Below, piece by piece: positions 1 through 18,458 of a stretch of DNA of 64,000 bases (within the stretch, counting starts at the first letter, position 1; the number at the start of each line of letters is the position of its first letter). The notes under the pieces were generated by a model. The model had not been told where the DNA came from, did not search any database, and worked only from the letters and a program-made list of their open reading frames with translations. Location of the stretch: assembly GCA_030063045.1 (NCBI GenBank), contig JAQSEB010000002.1:930001-994000 (forward strand), read 5' to 3'. Origin of the DNA: Pratylenchus scribneri. Its lineage: Eukaryota; Nematoda; Chromadorea; Rhabditida; Pratylenchidae. The position numbers were made by a program, and so were the translations under genes.

Positions 1-419
1 CCTGAATTGTTCGCAAAAAAGTCGCCATTTTTCGATGTTTTCTCCTTTCAATTCCTTTTCATCGACCTGATTTAATTTATGTTTTAATAATTAATCAATT
101 TAAGCCAGAATAATTACCTTTGTCACATCTAATTCGGGGAATGTTTCTCTGAAGCATTTATAGACCATATCCTGGTGCTTATTCAACTTCAATTTGGATG
201 TGTCGACAGACATCAAAATGTTCATCTGTAAAAAAAATTTTATTATATTTTGTTTGATTTATGAATTATTTTCAGTTTTATTTTAATTTATTTAAATGTT
301 TAAAACCTGACATGAATAGAAGAAAACTCCGTCGCTTTGATGGCCCAAGCAATTTCTATATTAGCATCATTAACGTAATTCTCGGGGACATCGTTCAATT
401 GAGTATTTATATCGGTCAT
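1..419 (-). CDS. PBDC1: PBDC1-like protein, N-terminal part (cut by window edge)
   Basis: This is the 5' part of a minus-strand gene that continues past position 1. Exons are 419-312, 225-118 and 66-1, all in phase 0, giving 94 codons. The residues match the start of the PBDC1 family (polysaccharide biosynthesis domain-containing 1, a small conserved eukaryotic protein): a DANIEIAWAIKA block near residues 20-31, SKLKLNKHQDMVYKCFRE-like residues in exon 2, and an EKWRLFCEQF block in exon 3. Human PBDC1 has the equivalent blocks in the same order. The family is known as an eEF1A-associated chaperone in yeast and other eukaryotes (Ypl225w), so a cytosolic role in translation-factor biogenesis is likely by homology. 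The first donor is GTCAGG after CAT; using the GT five bases further on would create a stop. The gene is head to head with CNEP1R1, about 460 bp apart. Confidence 0.8.
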
Positions 420-878
420 TTTTTTCTGATATTCTGAAATAATTTTTTATTTTTTTGGATGACATTTTTTGCAATGAAATTTATATTTTTTAAACCTTCC
501 ATATAATTGGTTTTTGGCTTAATTTTTTTGCAAATTGAATTGATTGATGATGATGGAAAAATGAAAAAAAATAAAAAAAAAGCACGTTGGATAAAATATC
601 ATTTTTTGGATAAAATGTCATTTTTATTTTTTTTCTCGGAGCGACGAGCGAGACTGCGGGAGCGAGCGGAGATTTTTTCCGAGATCGAGTCGGGAATCGA
701 GATCGATCGATTCTGGATCGAGATCAAATCATCGATCAATTCAATCCCGATTCACTATAACCCATTCCTATTTTTTATTATTCGCATAACTTATTTTAGT
801 TTTTAAATCTTTATTAATATTCAATACTTTAAGCGATCAATAAAAATATTAAAAATAATTCAATTGAGCCGAAAACCG
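420..878. promoter_or_regulatory. Shared upstream region of PBDC1-like and CNEP1R1 genes
   Basis: The only DNA between two divergently transcribed genes, so it should hold both promoters. It is AT-rich except for a patch at about 630-725 that is rich in CGA/GAG trinucleotides. A 99-codon open frame covers 507-806 but has no splice context or family resemblance and looks accidental. I see no recognisable core promoter motif. Confidence 0.35.
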
Positions 879-2176
879 ATGGAGGATCCTACCTTGGCTT
901 ACGAAGGTTTTTTCATATTTCATTTCAACGCATTGATTAACTAAAACTACTCAAATTCAGATATGCTGTATTTTGAACGTCGTCTGACAGAAGTGATTTC
1001 GGGAATGCAACCAAAAGTACGCAAATGGAAAGGTTTAATTATTAACATTCATGAATATTCCAAACCTCAACTTTTCAGCACTCTTAATGATATTCTTGCT
1101 TTCAACTGCTTATACTGCCTATTATTGGATTTCGGATCCTTCATTAAAAATAGTAAACATTTTTTACATTTCAAAATTTCTTCATTAATAAAAACAATTT
1201 TGCAGATAACATTTTGGGAATCTCTAATGCGCCATCCAATGTTCACAGCCTCCGCTTCTGCCCTGCTCATCCTTTTCATATTTTTCGGAGTACATAAACG
1301 GGTTGTTTCACCGAGAATGTAAGTATTCAAATTATTTCTAAAAAAATACAATTGGGTATTTGGTTTTGTTATAACTTATACATAGTAGGACATGGATGTT
1401 GGATGAGAAGTGAAAAGTGAGGTTAATAAAGGAAAATTTTTAAAAATAATTTTTCCATTGATTTTTCAATTTCAATAAGAATGACTCCGATCTCCAAGCT
1501 CTAACAAAATTTAGCAATTTTTTTATAATAAGTTAGCCTTATGAATGGCCTTGAATTTTATTAATTGCTTCATTTTTAATATTCCATTGAACACAAATTA
1601 ATTTTACTTTATTTCAAAAAAGCATTTATGGTGTGTGCCAGCTATTCTTTTTAAGCTTTTTATAAAAGGCATAATTATTGATTTTTATCCATGCCACTTT
1701 ATTTCTTTTTTCTCACTTTTTATTGCGCCAGAATTAGGGAACACAAGAATAAATGGGAGAGGGAGGGATTAAAAAGTAACTTAGAGACCATTTCTCTGGC
1801 AACCAAAACCACTTTACATATTAATAAATTAAAATTATTTCTATTTTTGTTTTTAGAATTGCGACCAGATGCAGAGCCGTTCTGAGCGACTTTTGCTTGA
1901 GCTGTGATGATGTAAGTTAGAACAAAAACATTTTTGAGAAATTTTACTAATCCCAATAAATTTTAGAGCGGCAAATTGATCGTCCGACCCGCATATTCGC
2001 CCACGGTTTCGTCGTCAAGTTCACTGCTCACTCCCCAACAAAGCCACCACCACAGCCAACCAATAACTGCAATGTCTTCATCATTTGGTGGAACTTCGTC
2101 TGGCGGTGCCCTAAATTTGGTTGAGAACGAAGAAATATTGGTTGATTCACCCGACAATCGTCTGCGCACATTTTGA
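879..2176 (+). CDS. CNEP1R1: Nuclear envelope phosphatase regulatory subunit 1 (NEP1-R1/TMEM188)
   Basis: Exons 879-906, 961-1032, 1079-1152, 1206-1318, 1857-1911 and 1967-2176 sum to 552 nt, a 183-residue protein. NEP1-R1 binds and stabilises CTDNEP1, the phosphatase that activates lipin at the nuclear envelope/ER and so limits membrane lipid synthesis. Family landmarks: YFERRLTEVISGMQP near the N-terminus, a first hydrophobic segment in exon 3 (LLMIFLLSTAYTAYYW), a second in exon 4, then GVHKRVVSPR, the ATRCRAVL block and CDDTGKLIVRP. Human NEP1-R1 has the same order and is about 125 residues. The extra length is a Ser/Gln/His-rich C-terminal tail of about 55 residues after the conserved end. 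The start gives a nine-residue lead into the conserved ERRLTE region. A 538-bp intron separates exons 4 and 5. Confidence 0.93.
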
Positions 2177-2737
2177 ATTGTTTGTCCCTCCCTCCTCCTT
2201 TCACCACTCTGCCTTTATTTTATTTACTAATTTTACTAAATGTGCACTGAATGCGCATTTTATTGTTATTCTCCTCGATTATATATTAAACGGGTTACAC
2301 CCTAATCCCAAAAAAAATGTGTCTAAAATCGGTCATTTTGGTTATTTTGGGGCAGAGAGGATTTTTGCTTAAATCGATTCCACCACCAATCCATACATAT
2401 GTTCAATTCACTTCAATTCCACCAATTATCCAACCAGCCATCATCTCCCTCCCATCCATCCACTCCCATTCATTCCCAAATGATCGATTCAATTCTTTAT
2501 TGATATAATTTATTCTTTGAAGCTTTTCCTTATTTATTTTGATTTTTTTTTTTTTTTTTTGATAAAAGTTTTGATTATTTTATAATTTTCACATTTATTA
2601 TATCAATTTTTGATGCAATATTTATTAAAAATTTTTCAATTTTTAATTTCAACAATTTTTAATTTATAGAACTACTAAATTATTGTAGACTGGGAACATT
2701 GCCTCAGGCACACAAAATAAAACCGCGTTGATATCCC

Positions 2738-10074
<7,337 letters not shown>

Positions 10075-10890
10075 ACAAAGTGCAGCCACATAATTCTTTA
10101 CCCCCAACTTCATTTTTTCGACCGAATCTCTCCTTCATTTCTCCTTCAGAAAACATTCTACTGACAGTCCTCTCCCCCCCCCCTCCCCAGAGATTCACAA
10201 CAATTTATTCACACATCAATTATATTGTTTTGTTGAACCTCCGGTTATAATATATTTCCAAGTGTGTATACATTTTCTCCCTTGAATTCTCCAAATAAAT
10301 TTCGTGCGATATATTCATTTTTCATTCATCATAATCAGCAGATATTGGCTAGATTTGATTGTTTTCTTTAATAAATCATCCACTCATAACAAATCCTTTG
10401 TGTCCCACAAATTTCCTTTAAGTTTCACTGTTGTAAACATAAAAAGTCTGTCACCAAAATTTATTATTTTTTTCCATGCTAAAATGCATCATTTTTTGTA
10501 TGGATGACGGAAAAGAAATGCATAAAAAGTTATTTTTTAATTCTATTTCTAATGATTAATAAATATAAAGGGTCATTCATGAGAATAAATTCAATTAAAT
10601 AAAATATGATTCTTTCATTTTTTACTCTTGTTTCGCTGTAAAAAAGGTATAAAAAGAGTATGACGAATAAACACTTATAGCGCAGTTGGTTACGCGCTCC
10701 TTTTTGCCGATTTTTTAATCTAGTTTCAGTTCCTGGCAGAGCACAATATTTTTCTTTGAATCGCTTTTAAGACATTACTATAATATTTTTACATTGCTTG
10801 AATAAAATCGACCATCGCGAGATAAACATTTATTTTATTCAATAATTAAAAAAACAAATAAAAATATTTGAACAAAAGAAGTGAAATATT
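10075..10890. other. Convergent 3' region between SLC66A2 and DHODH
   Basis: The genes converge here. The AT-rich DNA contains AATAAA-like signals for SLC66A2 (an AAATAAATT run near 10294) and a degenerate tRNA-like element at 10673-10754. Open frames of up to 91 codons on both strands show no splice structure or family match. Confidence 0.5.
10673..10754 (+). mobile_element. tRNA-derived SINE-like element, degenerate
   Basis: A-box-like TAGCGCAGTTGG at 10678, a decayed B-box (TTTCAGTTCC at 10723) and a 3' end reading CAATATTTTT. It aligns over its length with the copy at 53213-53297. No acceptor stem can be paired, so this is not a tRNA gene. Confidence 0.6.
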
Positions 10891-13592
10891 TTAATGCTTT
10901 TTATGATCTGCCCCGATCGCCTCTTCCACATTCCTGTATCCATCTCGTTTGAGTTCGTCTGCCAATTCCCGTTTAATTTTTCCAATCACCGGAAATCCTT
11001 CATAGACCAACGCCGTGTACAATTGGACGGCCGAAGCGCCAGCCTTTATTTTTTCATAGGCATCCTGGCCTGTGCTGATTCCACCACAACCTTGAAAATT
11101 AGAGGGCGAAATAATTTAAACTTGGATTTCGAGCAAACCAATAATTGGGATATGGCCTCCAGTCAATTTGTACATTTCCCGAATGCATTGGGTGCTATGT
11201 TCGCGTAGCGGAACACCCGAGAGTCCGCCTGCCAATTTGCTAGCCATTTGGGCGCATTTCATGTTCTCTGGCCGAGTGGTTGTCGTATTCCCAATGATCA
11301 GACCATCAATGCCGTATCGTCGATCAAGACAAATCTTGAATTTATTGTGGTAGTTTAATGTCATAAAAAAACCTCTGCAATGCCTTTCATTTCTTCTCGG
11401 CTCAGGTCGGGTGAAATTTTGAAAAAAAGTTTTGGTCGTCCTTGATTTCCATCATTGAATATTCTTTGCAGTGCTCCATTCAAATGGGAGGCCAATTTTC
11501 GTAACTCTTCCCTTGTTTGAAGCCCTCTCAATCCAGGTGTATTTGGTGAGGAAATGTTCACGACCAAATAGTCAGAGTAGGGCGCAAAATAAGTCAGACC
11601 AATTTCATAATCGTAAATGGCTTCCTCTGATGTTTTGTTTTTACCTATTTTTGGGTAAAATTATTTTTTTATTCTTTGATTTTTCGAATTACCAATGTTG
11701 ACGCCCAATGGGACTGATGATTTTGACAATGAATTCGCTTCAAATGCTGTGTTAATTTTAATTGATTAATTAAATTATTTGCATATTTAGATGCTAACCC
11801 GTTTTGACTCTTGTCAGCACTGGGCCTAGTCCCTCACTGTTGAATCCATAGGAATTGATCACAGCCTGAAAAATAAGGAATGAATAGGTAAGTATAAATA
11901 TATTTGATTTATATGTTAAATTTTGATTGCTTTTTATTAGTCAAATTAGCAAAATGGTTATTGGAAATTTTTGGTTGCAAATATTTCTTTTGTGGTGGCT
12001 TTTTGGATTGTAAATTTACTAAGATTATTAAATTAATTAAATATCTTTTATTTAACAATCGAAAACACAATTACAATTACAATCCAACAAAAACACATTT
12101 ACAATCCATCAGAAACACATTTACAATTACAATCCAGCTAAAATACATTTATATTTACAATCCAGCTAAAACACATTTACATTTACAATCCAGCCAAAAC
12201 ACAATTACAATCCAGCTAAAACACATTTACATTTACAATCCAGCTAAAATACATTTACAATTACAATCCATCAGAAACACATTTACAATTACAATCCAGC
12301 TAAAACACATTTACATTTAAAATCCAGCTAAAACACATTTACATTTACAATCCAGCCAAAACACAATTACAATCCAGCTAAAACACATTTACATTTACAA
12401 TCCAGCCAAAACACAATTACAATCCAGCTAAAACACATTTACAATTACAATCCAGCTAAAATACATTTACAATTACAATCCATCAGAAACACATTTACAA
12501 TTACAATCCACCAAAAACACATTTACAATTACAATCCATCAGAAACACATTTACAATTACAATCCATCAGAAACACATTCACAATTACAATCCACCAAAA
12601 ACACATTTACAATTACAATCCATCAGAAACACATTTACAATTACAATCCATCAGAAACACATTTACAATTACAATCCATCAGAAACACATTTACAATTAC
12701 AATCCACCAAAAACACATTTACAATTACAATCCATCAGAAACACATTTACAATTACAATCAATCAGAAACACATTTACAATTACAATCCATCTGAAACAC
12801 ATTTACAATTACAATCCATCAGAAACACATTTACAATTACAATCCACCAAAAACACATTTACAATTACAATCCATCAGAAACACATTTACAATTACAATC
12901 CACCAAAAACACATTTACAATTACAATCCAGCCAAAAACACATTTACAATTGTAATCGAAAACATAATTACAATCGAAACACAATTACAATCAAAAATAC
13001 AATTTTAAACTTATTCTCGAAAACTGAATGAAAATTTTAAAACTTTAAAAAAACTACCTTATCCTCGTTCAGCCGAAATAGTCGAGGTTTTGGATTTCCG
13101 GGTTGTGGCCTTGGTGTGACTGAGCCGATTTCAATGAAAGCAAATCCGGAAAAGCGTCTCAAGCCCTCAATAGCCTCTCCATTTTTGTCGAAACCGGCAG
13201 CCAAACCTTTAAATAAATTATTGATTAATTTCAATTTTGAATTAAATATACCGATTGGACTATTAAGTTCCCGGCCAAAAAGTTGGCAATGAAGTTCGGG
13301 ATAATCACGTCCATTTTCGTTTGAGCACAAAAATATGCCAAATTTGGCTACCCGTACTCCAAGTCGATGAGCACTTTCCGGGTCAAAAAATCGATGGACA
13401 ATTGGCATTAACTTGAAATAGGATTTATTTAAATGATTTAAATTAAATAAAACTTGCCCATTTCTTGTGGAAATATTCGTCTCCTTTTCGACATTCCAAA
13501 GCAAAATAAACTCCGCTGGCGCCAAACAAAACGGCGAATGTAGATCGAAGAATGTAGCCAGGCGGTAGTTTGGCGTATAAATTCTCAATCAT
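10891..13592 (-). CDS. DHODH: Dihydroorotate dehydrogenase (quinone), mitochondrial
   Basis: Exons 13592-13458, 13411-13252, 13206-13058, 11865-11799, 11746-11693, 11644-11373, 11334-11139, 11090-10891 sum to 1233 nt (410 aa; human 395). The enzyme oxidises dihydroorotate to orotate in pyrimidine synthesis, using FMN and ubiquinone at the inner mitochondrial membrane. Class 2 features: an N-terminal hydrophobic helix ([14 protein letters not shown]), [59 protein letters not shown], the catalytic-loop block [14 protein letters not shown] (the active-site Ser is in this loop), GGLSGVPL and [11 protein letters not shown]. The first intron is GC-AG. Its frame starts inside the last codons of the upstream gene, overlapping it by 8 nt. 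The large intron 13057-11866 holds minisatellite C. Confidence 0.95.
12058..12995 (-). repeat. Minisatellite C, ~28-bp units, DHODH intron
   Basis: About 32 units of roughly 28-29 bp. On the plus strand they read ACACATTTACAATTACAATC plus CATCAGAA, CAGCTAAA or CACCAAAA, which is the reverse complement of minisatellites A, B and D. Since DHODH is on the minus strand, the repeat again has the sense orientation of its host gene. Confidence 0.96.
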
Positions 13593-14852
13593 CAAATGGA
13601 GAAGAGGCGGCAATTGGATTTGAAGATTGCGATTGTTGAAGTTGGCTGAGAAATTGACGGGCCTTAAAATTTAGAAAATTGTATAATTTATTAGTCGAAA
13701 AAATATTAAAAATGATGAAAAGATTATAGCGGTTCAATGGTTTATCCTAAACCATCAAGCTCTATATCCAATCGATAGATATCATCAAGACAAGTGGATT
13801 GGTATATAAATTAGTTTGGTCAAAATTAAAGGGTATTAACCGCTTAAACCATAATGGGTTTTGGTTTAACAAATTTAAAATTGGTTAAACTCAAGCGAAA
13901 ATAAAATCAAATGATGTGTCTCGACGAGTTTTATCGATTGATTATATGGTTTGGGGGTCTCGGACAAACCAAAAACTATTGTAAGCTTTTCGCCATTTTA
14001 AATATTTCCCACAATATTATTCAAACCTCTTCTGTGGTGAATTCAAACACCAAATTTTGACGTGCTCCCCAGCGATTTTCACAATCCAAATTCAGTTGAA
14101 CAAGTGGAATAAAATTTGAATTATTCGGGTGGAGGTCAACGGGCGAGACAACCTTTAAATTCCATTATTTAAATGGATAATTATTTGTGTTAACCTTTGT
14201 AGTTATTCCGACGTTATGGACGATAAAATCGCCGGATGGCATCAAAAATTGCCTAATAAAAATATTATTTGAATTATTTTAATTAAAATTGTAAAAATAT
14301 TTTCAATGAAATTTATTTATCAAAAAATTATAAATCATAAAAACAAGTAAATGAATTTATTCCATAAAACAAATTAAATCAAAACAAAATAAATTAAAGT
14401 TAAAAATAATTAAGGCAAAAATGATGAAAATTTGAGACCCATTGATTTTGATGAAATCAAATCCAGTTGAATTAAGTGGTGGTGAAATAAAAGATAAGGT
14501 CAACACTAAAAGATTAATAATAAAAAGAATAATCAGAATAAATGTGGGGAATGATTGTTGGAAAGGAGGAAAATTTTTAAAATTTAAAGGAAAATTACTC
14601 AGTGAGAATAATGGAAATGGAATCAAACGAAATTTGGGATATCTTTTTTCGACAATTCGAAAATCAAAGAATGCAAATTCAAGGCAAGAATTATAGTTAA
14701 AAAATATATATGGAAAGAATTTGATGAAGGAAATGTGAAAATTAGATTAACAATTTTAAAATGGCGAGAAATTCGCATTGTTTCCATGTGAGCTTGTGTC
14801 GTTTTGCACAATTCAATTCCAATCTTTGCCAGCCATTTGTTGTCATCATCAT
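13585..14852 (-). CDS. Small conserved-looking protein, unrecognised (120 aa)
   Basis: Exons 14852-14752, 14252-14195, 14152-14027 and 13662-13585 join in phase to 363 nt, 120 residues. I do not recognise the family. The start is three consecutive Met codons, then [20 protein letters not shown], a possible single folded domain with alternating strands ([30 protein letters not shown]) and an ending helix [14 protein letters not shown]. The layout recalls a small PH-like or COMM-like domain, but this is only an impression. The C-terminus is [11 protein letters not shown], with an NP/SPF-type acidic tail. The stop codon overlaps the first codons of DHODH on the same strand, so the two must share a transcript or be processed unusually. 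A foldback element occupies the intron 14026-13663. Confidence 0.6.
13700..13985. mobile_element. Foldback / MITE-like element
   Basis: The two ends are imperfect inverted copies of about 60 bp. Reading inward, the left end has GGTTTATCC...ATCCAATCGATAGA...TCAAGACA. The reverse complement of the right end has GGTTTGTCC...AATCAATCGATAAAA...TCGAGACA. It lies wholly within an intron of the 120-aa gene and has no coding capacity. Similar words flank minisatellite A at 3.6-4.3 kb. Confidence 0.45.
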
Positions 14853-15105
14853 GTCAATGAACAATTTTGGTAATATTCGGATTTTTGTAAATGATAAGAA
14901 ATAAAATTAAAGAATTCAATGAAGGAAATGTGAAATTACAAATTAAAAGGCGAGAAGTAAATTTGTAAATGATAAGAAATAAATAAATAAAGATGAAAAT
15001 AAATGAATGAATGATTGTTCCGTTTATACCCGATTCAATGGTTTGTTCGTTCCCAGATTTGTGGTGTGGTGGTTTGTCGCCGCTTCCTTCCGTCCAATTT
15101 GTCCA
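14853..15105. other. Short intergenic spacer in minus-strand gene array
   Basis: Only about 250 bp separate the end of the 607-aa gene from the start of the 120-aa gene on the same strand, a typical nematode intercistronic distance. It is AT-rich, with a repeated AAATGATAAGAAATAAA at about 14890 and 14969. No gene seen. Confidence 0.4.
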
Positions 15106-17906
15106 TCAGTGAGCCGCCAACTTCTTCTTGTAGCCTGCGGTTCCATTCAGAACGCCACTTACATTATATTTGAATGTAATGTATTCCTAAAAATTGGAAT
15201 ATATTTGTGGAAATAATTCGACCAAAAACGCAAACCTCTTCGTCAGGACCACAAATTAATTTGGCGATTGGGATGCGCTCTTTGACCAATTCCTTCACGT
15301 TGACCTCGAGCTCATAATTGAAGAGCATGAGACGAAGCATTCGCTCAGCTTCAGTGACCTTAAAAATTGCAAAAATTAGGCCAATTTTCCATTATCGGCT
15401 TACCCCAAGTTGGTTATGGGTCCAAAGCATTTGGCTGAGAAGAGCGGCCAGCATCTTCTTGGTGTTCTCCTTAAAATTGATGTCATTTTTTTTGCTATCT
15501 CCACCAAAAATGCTTTACCGATTTGCTTCTCAATCTTTCCTTATTCGGCATTCCATCCGCAACCCATTTTGCTTGCAATTTTGCCAACAAATTCTCCTGT
15601 CTTTCTTTGCGGTCCGTTGCTTCCTTGGCACGACGACCGGTCCATTGGATTTTGCGGAGTTTTCCTACCTTCTTCGAAGTTGCTTGCCGAACGAATTGTC
15701 CACAAGTTTTTCGACTCTTTTCCCGATCCTTTTTGGCCAAAGCGAAGTATTCACGTTGCTGAAATTTTTGGAAAGAAATTATAAAGATTTAATAAAAAAA
15801 TTTACATGAGCGAGCTGAATTTGCTTGGCCATCTCCAAAGTCATCCGCTGGCCATCTCCTGCTGGAAAATGATGAATTATATAATTTTTGTGGAAATTTT
15901 GGGATTTTTGGCAGGTACCATTGAAGTTTAATGCTGGAAAGGAAAAGAAGATGATGAAGATGAATAAGGAGTAGACCCTCAACTTCATCTCTTCTTCTTC
16001 TCTTCCAGCCCTTAAACTGTAATAGTGCTGAATTTTTAAATAATTTCAACCAGAAAAATTCTCAAATTTCGCTTACCTTTCTTCGACGGGCCAGCATTAT
16101 TGTTGCTTGAGCTTGATGAAGTCGAAGTGTTGTTGAGGCTATTTGATTGCTTCATCCAACGGTTCACATTGTTCTCCTTCTCTTCGTCTTCATCATTCTC
16201 ATCAAATTCAGCTTCACTGTCCGTCGCCTCTGCTCCTTCGGCCATCTGTGTGTATTTGTTCTTCCCATTTTCCTCTTTTGCTTCATCCAATTGATCGGAC
16301 ATTCGGCAGATTTCATCAAAAAGTTCTTCTGCCTTTTGATTGGCCGTAACTTCGCTTGCCTTCTTCACTTGGATGAAAAACTCGGGATCATCAGTGGCAA
16401 ATTTGCTGGTCTTGATGCCATCCTTCTTCTGCAGAATTGGAACGGGCTTCTATTTTTGGTAAAAAAAATAATTATTGAAAATAATAGAATTATTAAAATG
16501 AAAAACTCACCGGCTTTGGCAACTGATTTGGAATTTCCTTTTTCGGCAAGATGACCATCAAATTCGTTGGAACTTTCCTTTCTTTCTTCTTCGGCTGCTG
16601 TTGGACTTGGACGATTCCAATGTCTTTTGCCTTCTTTTTTCGCTTCATCTCTTCAGCCATCTGCTTTGCCTCTTCAAATTTCTTCCGAGAGTCCTCAATT
16701 CCAATCATGGCTTCAGAAAATGATTTCCTCATTTTGAAGAACAGTGATCCCTGCTGGCCCTGTGCTTCATGAGTCTCGATCTCGTCATAGAGGAAGTCGA
16801 AGACAATTTGCTGCACCTTTCCAGTGGGGAACCATTTCTTCAATTCCTGAAAATTTATTTTTATTATTTAAATTTCAATGAGTAAATAATTTTTTACCTT
16901 CTTGTCCATTGCAACTCCCCATACGGCGGAATATTGTTGCTGAAGTTTAACCAATGGAACTGCCTCATTTTCGGCACCCAATTTATGCAGACAATGCAGG
17001 ATTCGTTCCTTGCCCTTAAAAACATTAAAATTATTCGTATTTTTATTATTTTATATTATATTTTTTTGCTATTTATTATTCAAATAATATTATTGTTATT
17101 TTTTAAAACTTACTTCAAGCGCCAATTCCCGATTTTTTGGGTTGCTGATGAACAACTAAATGGCAAATTTCATTATGAAAAAAATGATTAAGCATTACCT
17201 TTAGTTTATTGCGCTGTTCTTCCTCCTTGCTCAATTGTTGTTGTTCAATTGAGGTGAGGATGTGCGCAAAATCATCGCGCGGTTTCAACTTAATTAAATG
17301 AAAATTAAAAATGCTAGCCTAATTCGCCTAAAAAGTCATCACTCATCAAACAACCTTACCCAAATAGGTTTTGGCAATTTACTGGGATTAAACCAAAAAC
17401 CAATGATTTTTTCAGGTATTGTAAAACCTTTAAAGCCAAAATATTATCTTAAACATCAACTAATGAATAAAACCAAGCAAACATTTTCTGACTGAAATGT
17501 TTTTACGACAAAAAACATCCAAAAAAATGATTTCTATTTTAAAATGTTCATTTCCACCACCTTATAACAATAAACTTCTTTCGGATTGTTGTTCCCTGCT
17601 CCTTTGGCCAAAGCAGTGACACAAGGCTCAATGATGTGACGGAATTCATCCGATTCCAACATTGGCTGGATGGATGTGTAGTTCAAACGTTTGGCCAGCT
17701 GTTCAATGTCTTTACCGGTGTCCTCCCTAGAATTCAAAGTTTCATTGAAATCTGCTGAAGAGACAAACCAACCTGAATAGTGTTATGAGAACAGGAATGG
17801 TGCACGGTGCATCGGCACTTCCAATTGTGCAGATCAACTCCTTTTTTACAAAATTGATCAGTTCATCTCGTTCCAACACCATTTTTGAGCCCATGGAAGG
17901 AAGCAT
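15106..17906 (-). CDS. Unrecognised 607-aa protein with coiled-coil and acidic regions
   Basis: Twelve exons: 17906-17773, 17726-17561, 17288-17199, 17155-17114, 17014-16898, 16846-16511, 16449-16077, 15861-15806, 15758-15519, 15469-15404, 15358-15236, 15186-15106. They join in phase to 1824 nt. I do not recognise the family. The N-terminal 200 residues look all-helical and HEAT/ARM-like. Then come Lys/Glu-rich coiled coils (KKFEEAKQMAEEMKRKKKAK), a basic-Pro linker, an acidic tract (EAEFDENDEDEEKE, about residue 390), a Ser/Asn tract, a strongly basic helix (AKKDREKSRKTCGQF; RRAKEATDRKERQ) and a compact C-terminus ending KKKLAAH. The composition suits a nuclear or nucleolar protein (inference). 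A CTAG acceptor at about 17941, 34 nt before the ATG, may be a spliced-leader site. The intron 16076-15862 mimics a signal-peptide ORF on this strand. Confidence 0.7.
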
Positions 17907-17940
17907 CTTGATCAAATTTGATGCTTGAAGCTCCAAAGCT

Positions 17941-18458
17941 AGAAAAGAATAAATTTTAGAATGTTGAATTGCACAAGAAATGGAGGAAATGGAAGTTGGA
18001 GGAATAAATGAGTAGAATGAACGAAATGGATGAAAATGTCGGGCATTTGGTGCCCTTAAATACCCATTTTTTTGCTCCAATGTTCACAGAGATCGCCCAA
18101 TCGACTCTGCTCGGAAGGAACAGAACAAAAAGAGGTATGGGGAAGAAATGTGCGGAAATGAATGGGAATGGATGGAATGCTGAGCATTTGATGGCCTTAA
18201 GTATCCATTTTTGCTCCAAAAAGTCCAAAGTTCGTTCAATTGACTCTAGTTGGCTGGGTCAGAGTCATTTTGAATGAGAAACCCAAGCCAAATTGCATCA
18301 GAAAATGGGGAAAGATTTGAATTGTAAACAAAAGATGGGAAAAGAACAAAGATGGATGATTGGGTAAATGGAGATTGAATATAGGTTGATTGCCCTGGGC
18401 AAAAAAAATGATGGGAATTTGAAAAAAGGACGTTGCCTTTATGGATAAAAGTGGAATC
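17941..18458. repeat. Spacer with a diverged ~140-bp tandem duplication
   Basis: Two related blocks, about 18022-18120 and 18162-18258, share GGATG-AAATG, GCATTTG-TG-CCTTAA, TA-CCATTTTT--GCTCC and CAATTGACTCT-like words, roughly 80% alike by eye. They lie upstream of the 607-aa gene. Both strands have open frames, but none joins in phase to neighbouring exons, so this reads as a duplicated non-coding or regulatory segment. Confidence 0.55.

Noticed and set aside
507..806. 99-codon ORF rich in Arg/Glu
   Set aside because: It is a chance frame through a CGA/GAG-rich patch between divergent genes, with no splice links.
13037..13588. 183-codon minus-strand ORF over the DHODH 5' end
   Set aside because: It starts in another frame and reads through the GC-AG intron into the true DHODH frame. 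The spliced model keeps the conserved N-terminus and total phase.
15779..15988. ORF with a strong signal-peptide-like start (MKLRVYSLFIFIIFF) on the minus strand
   Set aside because: It lies mostly in the intron 16076-15862 of the 607-aa gene. Splicing AAAG at 16077 to CAGG at 15861 keeps phase exactly, so a separate secreted protein is not needed.
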